Below, piece after piece: positions 16,073 to 24,367 of a DNA stretch of 64,000 nt. This DNA comes from Cellulomonas uda. GTDB taxonomy: Bacteria; Actinomycetota; Actinomycetes; Actinomycetales; Cellulomonadaceae. Each line of letters opens with the position of its first letter. Positions within the stretch are counted from its first letter, which is position 1. Below the pieces are notes generated by a model, which was not told where the DNA came from, ran no database searches, and worked only from the letters and a program-made list of their open reading frames with translations. The stretch lies in NCBI RefSeq assembly GCF_006538705.1, contig NZ_BJLP01000004.1, forward strand, positions 1 to 64,000, written 5' to 3'. Made by a program: the position numbers and the translations under genes.

Positions 16073-16599
16073 GCGAAGCCCGCCAGGCGGTAGTCCCGCG
16101 CGATCTCCTCGACCCGGTTGGGCCACAGGAACGACGCCGAGGTTTCCTCCTCGCCACCGCCCGCGGCCTTCGCGGCACCGCGCTGCGTGCGCCACAGGTG
16201 CCGCAGGAGGAGCTTCACGCCGAGCAGCAGGTCCGCAGGCACGTCGTCGGGCGCGTAGCCCGCGGTGTAGTGGACGCTGGCGCGTCGTCCGGTCAGGCCT
16301 CCGTCGACGTCGATCACGCCGGCGTCGGGGTCGAGCTCCCACCGGGTGGGCGCGAGCTCGACCCCGTCGACGGTGACCGACTCGACGGAGATGACGGGTG
16401 CCTTCGTCAGGGGCAAGCCGGGCCGCGGGAGGCCGATCGTGTCGACGAACTGCTGCGGCAGGACCGGCCCGACCCGCTTCACCCATGCCGCGGTCGCCGC
16501 CTCGATGAACCCGAGCAGCTCGACGTCCGTGGAGTCGCTCGAGATCTTCAGGAACTCCTTCGCGTCCACGAGGGTGATCGCAGGCGGCGGCTTCGGCAT
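16069..16599 (-). CDS. Head-tail connector protein, gp6-like
   Basis: This encodes 176 residues. The start LVDAKEFLKISSDSTDVELL with FIEAATAAWVKRV is the helical pattern of phage gp6/gp15-type connectors (the 'L-EAK-YL-I' class), followed by a beta insertion and YTAGYAPDDVPADLLLGVKLLLRHLW, also diagnostic of this group. It should form the ring between portal and tail. It is adjacent to the capsid region and coupled to the next gene. Confidence 0.85.
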   Translation of the reverse strand: MPKPPPAITLVDAKEFLKISSDSTDVELLGFIEAATAAWVKRVGPVLPQQFVDTIGLPRPGLPLTKAPVISVESVTVDGVELAPTRWELDPDAGVIDVDGGLTGRRASVHYTAGYAPDDVPADLLLGVKLLLRHLWRTQRGAAKAAGGGEEETSASFLWPNRVEEIARDYRLAGFA

Positions 16600-16605
16600 C
16601 GGTCG

Positions 16606-16953
16606 TCAGCTCCCCTCGGGCTGGGTGTCCTTGTCCTCGGGGCCCGTGCCCGTGGGCCCGGCCGGGGTGGTGGGCGCCTGCGCGCCGGTCGTCGGCTTGT
16701 CGATCGCGCCGCGGCCACGGCGGGCCGAGGTGGTCTGCTCGCCGCCGTCGCCGCCGGGCCCCCCGCCGCCGTTGTCGCCGGCGGCCTTGCCCAGCCCGTT
16801 GATCTGGGCGGTGACCTGCTTCGCGCGGTCGGTCAGACCGCGCGCCTGGTAGCCCTGGCGCTCCGCCTCGAGCGCGGCGCGCAGCTCGGTGGGGTCCTGG
16901 GCGGCGGCGGCGCGCTTCGCGGCCGCCTTCTCGTGCTCCTTGCTCCGTGACAT
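16606..16953 (-). CDS. Phage hypothetical protein, low-complexity
   Basis: The protein has 115 residues from ATG 16953, preceded by a GAGAGGGG ribosome site. A lysine/alanine-rich helical start (EHEKAAAKRAAAAQDPTELR, AALEAERQGYQARGLTDRAK) is followed by a glycine/proline-rich disordered tail. It lies between capsid and connector, the slot of small head-decoration or scaffold-like proteins, but nothing conserved is visible. A strong hairpin separates it from the capsid gene. Confidence 0.65.
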   Translation of the reverse strand: MSRSKEHEKAAAKRAAAAQDPTELRAALEAERQGYQARGLTDRAKQVTAQINGLGKAAGDNGGGGPGGDGGEQTTSARRGRGAIDKPTTGAQAPTTPAGPTGTGPEDKDTQPEGS

Positions 16954-16990
16954 GTGCGCCCCTCTCGTGGGCTCGTGGGGGTGTGGTGAC

Positions 16991-17031
16991 GCGCCCCGCC
17001 CTCGGGCTCGGAGCCTGCGAGGGCGGGGCGC
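16991..17031 (-). terminator. Strong hairpin between capsid and connector genes
   Basis: GCGCCCCGCCCTC at 16991-17003 is perfectly complementary to GAGGGCGGGGCGC at 17019-17031 (13 bp) with a 15-base loop. It lies right after the capsid stop (17055) within the structural operon, so it may cut down transcription of tail genes relative to capsid. Confidence 0.7.
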
Positions 17032-17054
17032 GCGGTACCGGCTTGCGGCGAAGG

Positions 17055-18461
17055 TCAGAAGACCGGCGGGACCAGGCCCGTGCCGGTGATCTTCTGGTGG
17101 ACGGCCTTCGGTGTGCCCTGCTCGTCGACGACCCGGTTGAAGCACGCCGCGAAGTAGCCGTAGAGCACGAGGTCGATGCCGAGCTTCTTCGCCTGCGGCT
17201 GCTCCGCGCGGATGAACATCGGCGCGGACGGGTCCTCCCACAGGTGCGCCTCGTGCTGGGCGACCACGACGACGATGTCCTCGTTCGTGCCCGTGCCGAG
17301 GTTCGAGGGGAGGTTGTTGTCCGTGACGACGCGGCCGCCGTTCGGGAGGAAGCCGCGCACGCCCGCGGGGTACGGGGCGCCGTCGGTCGTGGCGAAGGTG
17401 CCGACCGGGACGTTCGTGTTCTGCACGAACGGCTTCTTGTCGGTGACCTCGCCGTTGAGCCACGCCCAGCGGCGGCCGCGCATGAGGGTGAACAGGTCGT
17501 CCTCGTCGAGGTCCTGCAGGACGTCCTCGACCGTGGCCGCCGAGCCGAGGATCTTGCGGTAGAGCTCGGCGGCGGTGGGGTCGGCGTCGGTGTACGTGAC
17601 CGTGTTCGCGACCGCCAGCAGGCCCCACGTCGGGGCGTTGATCAGGCGGTTGTCGAGCGCGGTGTCGTACGACTTCAGCAGGTCCTCGAACACGATGTCC
17701 TCGGTCCCGAGGCCGCGCTCGGAGGCCTGCCGCGAGATCGTCTGCGAGCCCGCGTTGGTGCGGACCGTGACGGGGATCAGCTCGTCGTCGTAGTCCGCCT
17801 CGGCGACCGTGTCGAGCTCGGCCGCCTGCTCACCCGCGGTGGTCTTCGCCGTCTGCCGCGGGATGTAGACCGTCATGCCCGTGTCGGGCAGGTCGTGGTG
17901 GCGGCACATGTCCGCGAACTTGCGGCCCGGGCGCCCCTTCGGGGCGTACAGGTCGATGAGGTACTGCGGGACGATCGTGCCCGGCGAGCCGGCCGCGGTC
18001 ACCGCACGCTGCTCGAGGACGACGTCGCCGCGCTCGTGGCGCTCCTCCTCGATGTGGCGCGCCAGCCGCTCGCGCGCCGCGGGGTTGCCGCGGTACTCGC
18101 CCACGACGTCGGACAGGAACCGCAGACCCTTGGGGTCCGAGTCCTGGGTGTAGGTCCGCTGCTCGTTGACGTGCACGCGGTCACCACCGCGCGCGACGGC
18201 CCCGGTCGGCGCGACCTGCGCCTGCAGACGCGCCACGGCCGCGTCACGCTCCTGCTCCTTCTCGTAGCCCTCGAGCTGCGTGCGCAGCTGCTCGAGCTCG
18301 GCGTCGATGCCGGCCTGCCGACCCAGGAGGTCCGTGACCTTGTCCTCGTCGGGGGTCTCCGCGCCGCGCAGCTCCTCGAGCTGCTTCGCGAGGTCGTTGC
18401 GCTGGGTGATCCGGGCGTTGACCTGCTCCCGGGCCCGTGCGATGAGCTGCTCCAGCGTCAT
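17055..18461 (-). CDS. Major capsid protein, HK97 fold
   Basis: The protein has 468 residues. The first 75 or so are a charged coiled coil (LEELRGAETPDEDKVTDLLG and following), the delta/scaffold domain removed by the prohead protease in HK97-type phages. Mature capsid sequence follows with RTYTQDSD, IVPQYLIDLYAPKGRPGRKF, MTVYIPRQ, QTISRQASERG and YFAACFNRVVDEQGTPKAV. It follows portal and protease in the standard order and is followed by a strong hairpin. Confidence 0.92.
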   Translation of the reverse strand: MTLEQLIARAREQVNARITQRNDLAKQLEELRGAETPDEDKVTDLLGRQAGIDAELEQLRTQLEGYEKEQERDAAVARLQAQVAPTGAVARGGDRVHVNEQRTYTQDSDPKGLRFLSDVVGEYRGNPAARERLARHIEEERHERGDVVLEQRAVTAAGSPGTIVPQYLIDLYAPKGRPGRKFADMCRHHDLPDTGMTVYIPRQTAKTTAGEQAAELDTVAEADYDDELIPVTVRTNAGSQTISRQASERGLGTEDIVFEDLLKSYDTALDNRLINAPTWGLLAVANTVTYTDADPTAAELYRKILGSAATVEDVLQDLDEDDLFTLMRGRRWAWLNGEVTDKKPFVQNTNVPVGTFATTDGAPYPAGVRGFLPNGGRVVTDNNLPSNLGTGTNEDIVVVVAQHEAHLWEDPSAPMFIRAEQPQAKKLGIDLVLYGYFAACFNRVVDEQGTPKAVHQKITGTGLVPPVF

Positions 18462-18587
18462 CGTCGTACTCCGATCTGCCCTCTCGGGCGGGTGTGTGCG
18501 GTGGGCTCCCGGTAGCGACAGGCGGTGCCCGGCCAGGCCTCGGCGCGGCAGGTCCTTACGCGACGCGTACGGGTGGTGACGTCGGGC

Positions 18588-19367
18588 TCAGACGAGCTCG
18601 ACGAGGCGGGTCGCCTCGAACGGGACGAGGTCGGCCCCACGCTTGAGGGGCGCGGGCGGCTCGAGCCGCGAGCGCAGAGCGGTCAGGGCCTCGCGTGCGG
18701 TCGCGTCGTCGAACGCGCGCACCAGCTCGAGCGCGTCGCTCGAGCGGAGGCCGGCCCCGGCCGTGAAGGGGTTCGCACCGTAGGCCACGATCGCGACGTC
18801 GCCGCGGTGGAGGTCGTACTCCTCGATGCGGTACTCGGTGTAGTCCGGGGACCAGTGGCCGCGCACGATGCGGAACATGAAGCTCATCTCGTCGATGAGC
18901 CCCGAGCGCAGCTTGGGCGCGATGTACGCGACGTCCGGGTCTTCGCGGTCGAGCTGCGGAGCCCTCGTGAGCAGGCCCGAGTCGTCCTCGGCGAGCTCGA
19001 GCGTGCCGTTCGTCGTGCGAGCGATGCGCCGCAGCGCGGCGTGCTGCAGGACGAGCGGCACGTCGAGGTCCGCGCGGGCGAGCGACGTCGCGCCCGCGCC
19101 CGCCGAGACGACCTCGGTGTACGGGCCGTACCAGTCCCACATCTCGTAGCCGCGCTCGTAGACCGTGGCGTACCCCTCGAAGCTGAGGGGCCCGGTGCCG
19201 TCGTCGGCCTCGCGCAGCTGCATGCGGGCGTTCGGCGCCGCGACCCACGCCCGGGAGCTCTGCTCCGGAGCGCAGCGGCGCTGCGAGGGTCGGTCCGCGC
19301 GAGCGGCGACCGCCTGCGAGCGCTCACGGCCCGCGGCGGCGATCTTCTCGGCGAGCTCGTCGTCCAT
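18588..19367 (-). CDS. HK97 family prohead protease
   Basis: This encodes 259 residues from ATG 19367, which overlaps the portal stop by one base. The central part has the herpes/HK97 protease pattern: GYATVYERGYEMWDWYGPYT, VPLVLQHAALRRIARTTNG (His of the catalytic site), GLIDEMSFMFRI (Ser of the SFxF/SM motif) and YTEYRIEEYDLHRGDVAIVA. It should remove the capsid delta domain. The N-terminal 45 residues and the C-terminal tail after about residue 205 are extra. Confidence 0.9.
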   Translation of the reverse strand: MDDELAEKIAAAGRERSQAVAARADRPSQRRCAPEQSSRAWVAAPNARMQLREADDGTGPLSFEGYATVYERGYEMWDWYGPYTEVVSAGAGATSLARADLDVPLVLQHAALRRIARTTNGTLELAEDDSGLLTRAPQLDREDPDVAYIAPKLRSGLIDEMSFMFRIVRGHWSPDYTEYRIEEYDLHRGDVAIVAYGANPFTAGAGLRSSDALELVRAFDDATAREALTALRSRLEPPAPLKRGADLVPFEATRLVELV

Positions 19368-20536
19368 CAGTTCCCTCCCGATGACTGCTGCTGCGACGGC
19401 CGGTTGGTCGGCCAGAGACGCTCGAACTGGGCGTAGTCGGCCTCGGTGAGCGGCAGGACGTCGTCCTTGCCGCGCGCCTCGTCTGGTGTGCGCTGCCGGG
19501 ACTCGATCTGCGTCTTGAACAGCTCGGCGCGCGTGACCGGGTCCATCGCGAGGATCGCGGAGCGGTTCAGGCGCACGAACCGCGGCCGCGGTGTCATGCG
19601 GCTCAGTGCGGTGTCCCGGCGGTTCAGCGCGCCGCCGAGGTTCATCGTGAGGACCTGCAGGTTGCGCTGCGAGATGTTCGCGTAGTTCACCGTCGAGGAC
19701 TGCACCGCGACGTCGACGAGGTCCGCGGGCACTCCGTAGAAGCGGCACAGCGCGACGTCGGAGTACTCCATCTGCTCGATGAAGCTGGACTCGGCTGCTT
19801 TCGCCGCGACCGCCTCGTACGTCCAGTCCTTGCCGGTGACGAACACGTCGCCCGTCGCCATCGACGCCTTGAACCGGCGGCGTGTGCGCTCGGCCTCGCC
19901 CGGGTCGAGGGACTTCTCAGCGTTGCGCAGGATCGCGGCCGGCACTGAGCCGTTCACGAACCACTCGAGCGCGAACCGCTGCGCGGCGTCCGCCCCGGCG
20001 ATGTTCAGCGCGGCGTACGTCAGCGGGCTCAGCCCGACGGGCAGCCCTCCGAGCCGGTAACCGCGCTCGTGCCAGATCTCGCGAGGCTCGAACTTCTCCC
20101 CGTCGATCCAGTACGTGTGGACCTTGTAGTCCTTGATCCGGATGCGGACCTTGTCCCAGGGGACGAGGTCGACCTGGGCGGGCAGGCCGAACGCGTCGGT
20201 CGCGGCGATCACACCGATCGTGTTCCCGACCTGGTCGATGTCCATCTGTGTCGCGCCCAGCCACTCGCCGATCGACATCGGCTGCCCGTCGCCGAACGAC
20301 GAGGGCTCGACGAGCACCGGCGGCGGGGCGACCTCGACGGACAGGCCGGACGCCTTCCGGAACACGTCGACCGGCATGAGGGAGACGAGGTCGGACCGCA
20401 GGCGGCTCGCACCCCACACGACCGACTGCCGCAGGGCCGTCGAGGACGTCACCGTCGTCGACCCGCTCGATCGCGCCGAGCGCCCGCCGGCGTCCATCGC
20501 CGAACCGAGCGTCGTGCCCCGTCGGAACAGGCTCAC
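19367..20536 (-). CDS. Portal protein, HK97 family
   Basis: The protein has 389 residues. Diagnostic segments are SVVWGASRLRSDLVSLMPVD, GNTIGVIAATDAFGLPAQVD, SPLTYAALNIAGADAAQRFA, IEQMEYSDVALCRFYGVPAD and VNYANISQRNLQVLTMN, all typical of SPP1/HK97-type portals. It forms the 12-mer channel for DNA entry. Its ATG overlaps the stop of the small membrane protein upstream (ATGA). Confidence 0.92.
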   Translation of the reverse strand: MSLFRRGTTLGSAMDAGGRSARSSGSTTVTSSTALRQSVVWGASRLRSDLVSLMPVDVFRKASGLSVEVAPPPVLVEPSSFGDGQPMSIGEWLGATQMDIDQVGNTIGVIAATDAFGLPAQVDLVPWDKVRIRIKDYKVHTYWIDGEKFEPREIWHERGYRLGGLPVGLSPLTYAALNIAGADAAQRFALEWFVNGSVPAAILRNAEKSLDPGEAERTRRRFKASMATGDVFVTGKDWTYEAVAAKAAESSFIEQMEYSDVALCRFYGVPADLVDVAVQSSTVNYANISQRNLQVLTMNLGGALNRRDTALSRMTPRPRFVRLNRSAILAMDPVTRAELFKTQIESRQRTPDEARGKDDVLPLTEADYAQFERLWPTNRPSQQQSSGGN

Positions 20537-20724
20537 GCGTCGTCACCCCCTCGTCGTCGCGGCGCGTGCGTGCGGTCGGTGAGCCACGAGACGGCCAGGA
20601 CGCCCGCCCCAGCGGCCGCCAGAGCCGCTTCCGTGCCCACCAGGCGGTGAGCGATGCCCGCGAGCGCTGCGACGAGCAGGAGCGCGCCCAGCAGGTCCAG
20701 GACGGTCGTGATGAGGCGGAGCAT
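20533..20724 (-). CDS. Small phage membrane protein
   Basis: The protein has 63 residues with two hydrophobic segments (LITTVLDLLGALLLVAALAG and AALAAAGAGVLAVSWL) and a basic C-terminus. It sits between terminase and portal, with stop and start overlapping the portal ATG. Small membrane proteins in this position are common in actinophages, but no function is established. Confidence 0.65.
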   Translation of the reverse strand: MLRLITTVLDLLGALLLVAALAGIAHRLVGTEAALAAAGAGVLAVSWLTDRTHAPRRRGGDDA

Positions 20725-20734
20725 CGGGGTCTCC

Positions 20735-22255
20735 TCAGTCGTCTTCGACGTCGCCCCCGTAGGTCGACGCGTCGATGTCGTAGTCGTCGCCGTGCACCCT
20801 CACCCACACGTGGCGGGCGACCGTGGCGGCGTACAGGGGCGTGATGTCGCGCGCGGACTTCCCGCGCGCCCACACGAAGCCGCCCTCCTGCGTGAGGAAG
20901 CGCTTCGTCGCCGCGGCGAGTGCGTCGTCGAGCTCGTCGTCGTGCACGTGCCGGAGGCGATGGTCCATCGCGTCGTCGTAGAACGCGCCGCACGCATCCA
21001 TGCGGTCCTGCGCCGTGAGCCGGTGGACGGTGAAGCCCGACGCCTCGAGGTCCGGCGCGAGGGACCGCGCAGCGTCGATCAGGCCGACGTGCTGCCCGCC
21101 CCAGCGCCGCCGCAGCTCGACGAGCTGCTCGACGCACCACGTCGGTGCACCCTCGCGCCGCTCGATCACGTCGACGAACACACGCCCCTCAAGCGCAGCA
21201 CCGGCCATCCCGAGGGAAGCGATGTCGCGCTCCGGTGCGACGTCGACGGACCACACCGGGGTGCCGTCCCAGGCGAACTCGCCGTCCGGGACCCGGTTGT
21301 CATGCCAGGTCCCCTGCGGGATGACCCACTCGGCGGCCTTCTTCGTCGGCCACCAGCCCAGGTACGCGCGGTCGAACTCCTCCGGCTCGCCGGACATACC
21401 CTCGAAGTCGGACTGGATCGCGGCCTCGGTGATCGTGTAGCCCAGCGCCGGGTGCGTGCGCCACCACGTCTCCGGGTCGGCCCGGTCCGCGTCCGCTGGG
21501 GCGGCGTACTCGAGGAACAGCACCCGCGAGCGCCGCTCGTGCATCGGGCGCGCCAGCTCGACCTTCAGGCGTGCTCGCGCCTCGTCAGCCTTGCGTCGCA
21601 GGTACGTGCTCGACGCGTCGCCGGCGGCCGACGTCACCCACAGCTGCGCGTCCGGGACGGTGATCATCGCGGGGCGCATCGCGGCCTCGACGCGGGCGTC
21701 CTGGTGCGCGAAGGCCTCGTCGATCGCGCCGGTGTTGAGCGTCGGGCCGTGACCCGACGTCGATTTCACCGAGTCGACGCCCCAGGTCGAGCCGTTCGTG
21801 AAGGCGATGTGCTCCGAGCCCGTCTTCGCCGCCCACCCTGGCATGCCCGAGCGCCGACCCACGCGCAGGTTCAGGAACGCCGCGAGCGGGGAGCGTGCGA
21901 TCGGGCGGTAGAAGTCGTTCTCGAGCCGCTGCACAGCCATCAGCCGGTTCTGCGCGGTGTAGCGCACCAGCGCATCCGGCGTGAACAGACACCGGTCCGT
22001 CAGGACCGTGCGCACGACCGTCGTCTTGCCCGCCTGCCGCAGCACCAGGACCACGACCTCGCGGTACCACGGGCCGCCCGTCGCCGGGTCGATCTCGTAC
22101 GCGACGTCGTACAGCTCCCGCTGCCACGGCATGGGGGTCTGCCCCAGCTTCTGCTGGACCCGCGCGACCCGCGCTCCGAGGGTCTCTCGCTGCGGGTTGC
22201 GCTCTGTCGCCCACAGCGGCACCGCCTCAGGGCGCCCGCCGCGGCGACTACTCAC
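20735..22255 (-). CDS. terL: Terminase large subunit
   Basis: This encodes 506 residues. The ATPase has a Walker-A-like RQAGKT (residues 73-78), Walker B with Asp179-Glu180 in GAIDEAFAH and a coupling-motif region near VTSAAGD. The nuclease half has Asp in WSVDVAPERD and further acidic residues in VGLIDAARS and MDACGAFYDDAM, DDELDDALAAA. It packages DNA together with TerS and the portal. Its start overlaps the TerS stop by 8 bases. The motif K/R-QxGKT form is usual for phage terminases. Confidence 0.93.
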   Translation of the reverse strand: MSSRRGGRPEAVPLWATERNPQRETLGARVARVQQKLGQTPMPWQRELYDVAYEIDPATGGPWYREVVVLVLRQAGKTTVVRTVLTDRCLFTPDALVRYTAQNRLMAVQRLENDFYRPIARSPLAAFLNLRVGRRSGMPGWAAKTGSEHIAFTNGSTWGVDSVKSTSGHGPTLNTGAIDEAFAHQDARVEAAMRPAMITVPDAQLWVTSAAGDASSTYLRRKADEARARLKVELARPMHERRSRVLFLEYAAPADADRADPETWWRTHPALGYTITEAAIQSDFEGMSGEPEEFDRAYLGWWPTKKAAEWVIPQGTWHDNRVPDGEFAWDGTPVWSVDVAPERDIASLGMAGAALEGRVFVDVIERREGAPTWCVEQLVELRRRWGGQHVGLIDAARSLAPDLEASGFTVHRLTAQDRMDACGAFYDDAMDHRLRHVHDDELDDALAAATKRFLTQEGGFVWARGKSARDITPLYAATVARHVWVRVHGDDYDIDASTYGGDVEDD

Positions 22256-22763
22256 CGCCCTCGAGCTCCGCCAGGAGCGCCGACGCGTCGTCCGGCACCT
22301 CGACCGTCCCGCCAGCCGTCGCGTCGTCGTCGAGCCCCGCGAAGCCGATCCGTGCGATGCGGTTCAGGATTTCGAGCTGTCGCAGCTGCACCGGCGAGAT
22401 GAGGTCGTATCGGTCGAGCCGCGAGACCTGGTCGAGCACGCGCGCGTTCAGCCGCGCGAGGCCGACGAGGTGCCGACGGAACGCGACCCGAGAGTCCGGC
22501 TCCGTGATGTCCTCGATCAGCGCTGCCTCGAGCGGGCCCGGCGCGGCGTCCATGTCCAGGGCGCCGGCGGCCGCGACAGGCTCAGGCGCCGGCGTCTCGA
22601 CCAAGGGCGTGCCGGACGCGTCCGCGAGCGCCTTCGCGAACTCGCGCTCGCGACGCGACGCCCGCCAGCGCGCGACCTGCACGCGGTGCCCCTCGCGGCA
22701 CACCTCGCACTTGCAGCCGCGCCGGTACCCCGACGCTCCGTGCTCGGTCACCTCACGCGCCAC
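22248..22763 (-). CDS. terS: Terminase small subunit
   Basis: The protein has 171 residues from GTG 22763 with a GGAGGTGAG ribosome site. The N-terminus has GASGYRRGCKCEVCREGHRV, the cysteine-containing, WhiB-unrelated motif seen at the start of many actinophage small terminases. The C-terminal two thirds are helical ([20 protein letters not shown]). It should recognise the phage packaging site. It overlaps terL. Confidence 0.8.
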   Translation of the reverse strand: MAREVTEHGASGYRRGCKCEVCREGHRVQVARWRASRREREFAKALADASGTPLVETPAPEPVAAAGALDMDAAPGPLEAALIEDITEPDSRVAFRRHLVGLARLNARVLDQVSRLDRYDLISPVQLRQLEILNRIARIGFAGLDDDATAGGTVEVPDDASALLAELEGGE

Positions 22764-22904
22764 GCCAGCTCACCTCCGGACCACACGTTGTGGGGCCCTA
22801 CCCAAGGGCTCCCGTGGGGGTAGAAAAACTGATCGAGGGCGGGGTCGACCGCAGGCGCGCGATTCCAAAAAACGGCCTCTGACCTGCGGCGACGGGGCCC
22901 GCTC
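22764..22904. other. Non-coding gap between HNH and TerS; candidate cos/pac region
   Basis: The only clear gap in the packaging region. It contains an imperfect hairpin (CTACCC at 22798-22803 with GGGTAG at 22818-22823) next to AAAAA, and a second A-run (CCAAAAAACGG) near 22868, both unusual in this GC-rich phage. In HK97-like phages with an HNH protein before TerS, the cohesive-end site lies here. That is inference; the cut site cannot be seen from sequence alone. Confidence 0.3.
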
Positions 22905-23300
22905 TCAGTACCAGGACCATCCTCGGTTGCAGCGAGCCGGCGGCTCGCGGTCGCCCTTCGCTGCGTTGCACGACAGGTGCGCCGGCTGCAGGTTCGCGGG
23001 GTCCCAGGGGTCGCCCCCGCGGGCCAGCGGCTTGATGTGGTCAAGGCTCCTCGACAGCGGGTGAGCGCGACGAACGTCGAACAGGATCGGGCCCCGCTCC
23101 CCCAGGCAGATGCCGCACACCGCACCGGGGACGCAGATCTCGTCGACCAGTCGCTTCCACCGCGCGGTGCTGCGGATCCACGACAGGTCGCCTTCGGTCA
23201 GGGGCCGGCGACGTCGGACCGCACGACGCTCGATGACGACCACCCCCGCAGTCGCCGCCAGCCCCGCGCCCGAGGACGTGCCCCCGGGGCGGTCCGCCAT
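22905..23300 (-). CDS. Phage HNH endonuclease (packaging-associated)
   Basis: This encodes 131 residues. The HNH fold is visible as CGICLGERGPILFD, the catalytic region SLDHIKPLARGGDPWDPANL and AHLSCNAAKGDREPP, with cysteines for a structural zinc. HNH proteins next to the terminase genes stimulate cos cleavage in HK97-type phages, and its position directly before terS fits. It begins after the early-operon terminator, so it probably starts the late transcript. Confidence 0.9.
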   Translation of the reverse strand: MADRPGGTSSGAGLAATAGVVVIERRAVRRRRPLTEGDLSWIRSTARWKRLVDEICVPGAVCGICLGERGPILFDVRRAHPLSRSLDHIKPLARGGDPWDPANLQPAHLSCNAAKGDREPPARCNRGWSWY

Positions 23301-23340
23301 CCCGGCCGCGGCGCTCTCGCTGCCGTGCGGCGGGAAGCAC

Positions 23341-23373
23341 GAAGGCCCCGGGTCACGGGGACCAGGGGCCTTC
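23341..23373. terminator. Hairpin terminator between early and late operons
   Basis: GAAGGCCCC (23341-23349) and GGGGCCTTC (23365-23373) are perfectly complementary, loop 15 bases. It lies after the last early gene (stop 23417) and before the HNH/terminase genes, so the late operon needs its own promoter or antitermination. Confidence 0.65.
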
Positions 23374-23416
23374 GGAGCCAGTTCGGCTCACTGTGACAGA
23401 CAATAGCGTTGCGACG

Positions 23417-24367
23417 TCAAGCATCCCGGGAACCGGCGAACCGGGCGGCGTGTCGCGCAAGATCCTGCGCCCGGCGGCGCGCGAGCTGCTCGACGTCGCC
23501 GAGCCGGTACACCGGCGTGCGGGACCCCGTCGTCGACCGGGCCGAGCCCTGCGCGACGAGCGCGCCGCGGTGCACCCACGACCTGACCGTCGAGGGCATC
23601 ACCGGCACGCCCATGCCCTGCAGTGCGAGTGCGGCCTGCGTCGCCGTGACCCGACGCTCGCGCGCCTCGGCGAGCAACCGGTCACGCTGTGTCGAGACGT
23701 CGTGCTCGGCGCCGCACCGCCGGCACGTCGCCGTCGGCGCGGTCGGCTTCGCGTACAGCGGCGCCGTGCACTCCTCGCCGTCGACGACCGCGGCGCACCG
23801 ACCACGGTAGGCGCGGTCGTCGTGCGGGTGCTCGATGACCGCGCGCGCCATGACGACCGCCTCGGTCAGCACCTGCACCCGACGCGGGCCGTCGTCGTTG
23901 AACGCGAGCCAGCCGAGCTGCCCGAGCAGCCACTCCGCCAGGGCGCACAGGTCACGCCGCGGACGAGGGTGCGCACGCACCTCGGCGATCGCGCGCGCCT
24001 GCTCCGCCAGCACGCGCACCAGCTCGTCGCGAGCGAACACGGCCGACGGCACGAGCGGTAGCCGGGCGTCCGCCGAGCGACTGACCGGGCCGACGTCGCC
24101 GAAGCGCAGCTCACCGCGGGCCGCGGCCTCGAGCGAGGACGCAAGGCCTGGGACGACGACCTCTCCATCGACCGCACGCCGACGCACGACGACGTCGCCG
24201 CGAGCGCCACGTACCTCGACGACGCGACGTTCCTGTGACACCTCGTCGGGGATCCCCCAAAGCAGCCCACGCAGCCGAGCAACGCAGACCCCGCAGACCG
24301 TCTCCCCAAGGAGCTCGTCGAGAGGCCGCTCGCACAGAGGGCAGGTGAGGGCCGCGCTCAGGTTCAC
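23417..24367 (-). CDS. Phage early protein with zinc ribbons and HTH
   Basis: The protein has 316 residues. The N-terminus has two CxxC pairs (LTCPLCERPL, VCGVCVARL) forming a zinc ribbon. A second Cys set lies near residue 195-225 (GRCAAV, EECTAPL, CRRCGAEHD). The C-terminal 80 residues contain a MerR/excisionase-like HTH (VMPSTVRSWVHRGALVAQGS, YRLGDVEQLARRR). It is the last gene of the early operon and its start overlaps the preceding gene. A late-gene regulator role is possible, but no homologous activator is recognised. Confidence 0.7.
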   Translation of the reverse strand: MNLSAALTCPLCERPLDELLGETVCGVCVARLRGLLWGIPDEVSQERRVVEVRGARGDVVVRRRAVDGEVVVPGLASSLEAAARGELRFGDVGPVSRSADARLPLVPSAVFARDELVRVLAEQARAIAEVRAHPRPRRDLCALAEWLLGQLGWLAFNDDGPRRVQVLTEAVVMARAVIEHPHDDRAYRGRCAAVVDGEECTAPLYAKPTAPTATCRRCGAEHDVSTQRDRLLAEARERRVTATQAALALQGMGVPVMPSTVRSWVHRGALVAQGSARSTTGSRTPVYRLGDVEQLARRRAQDLARHAARFAGSRDA

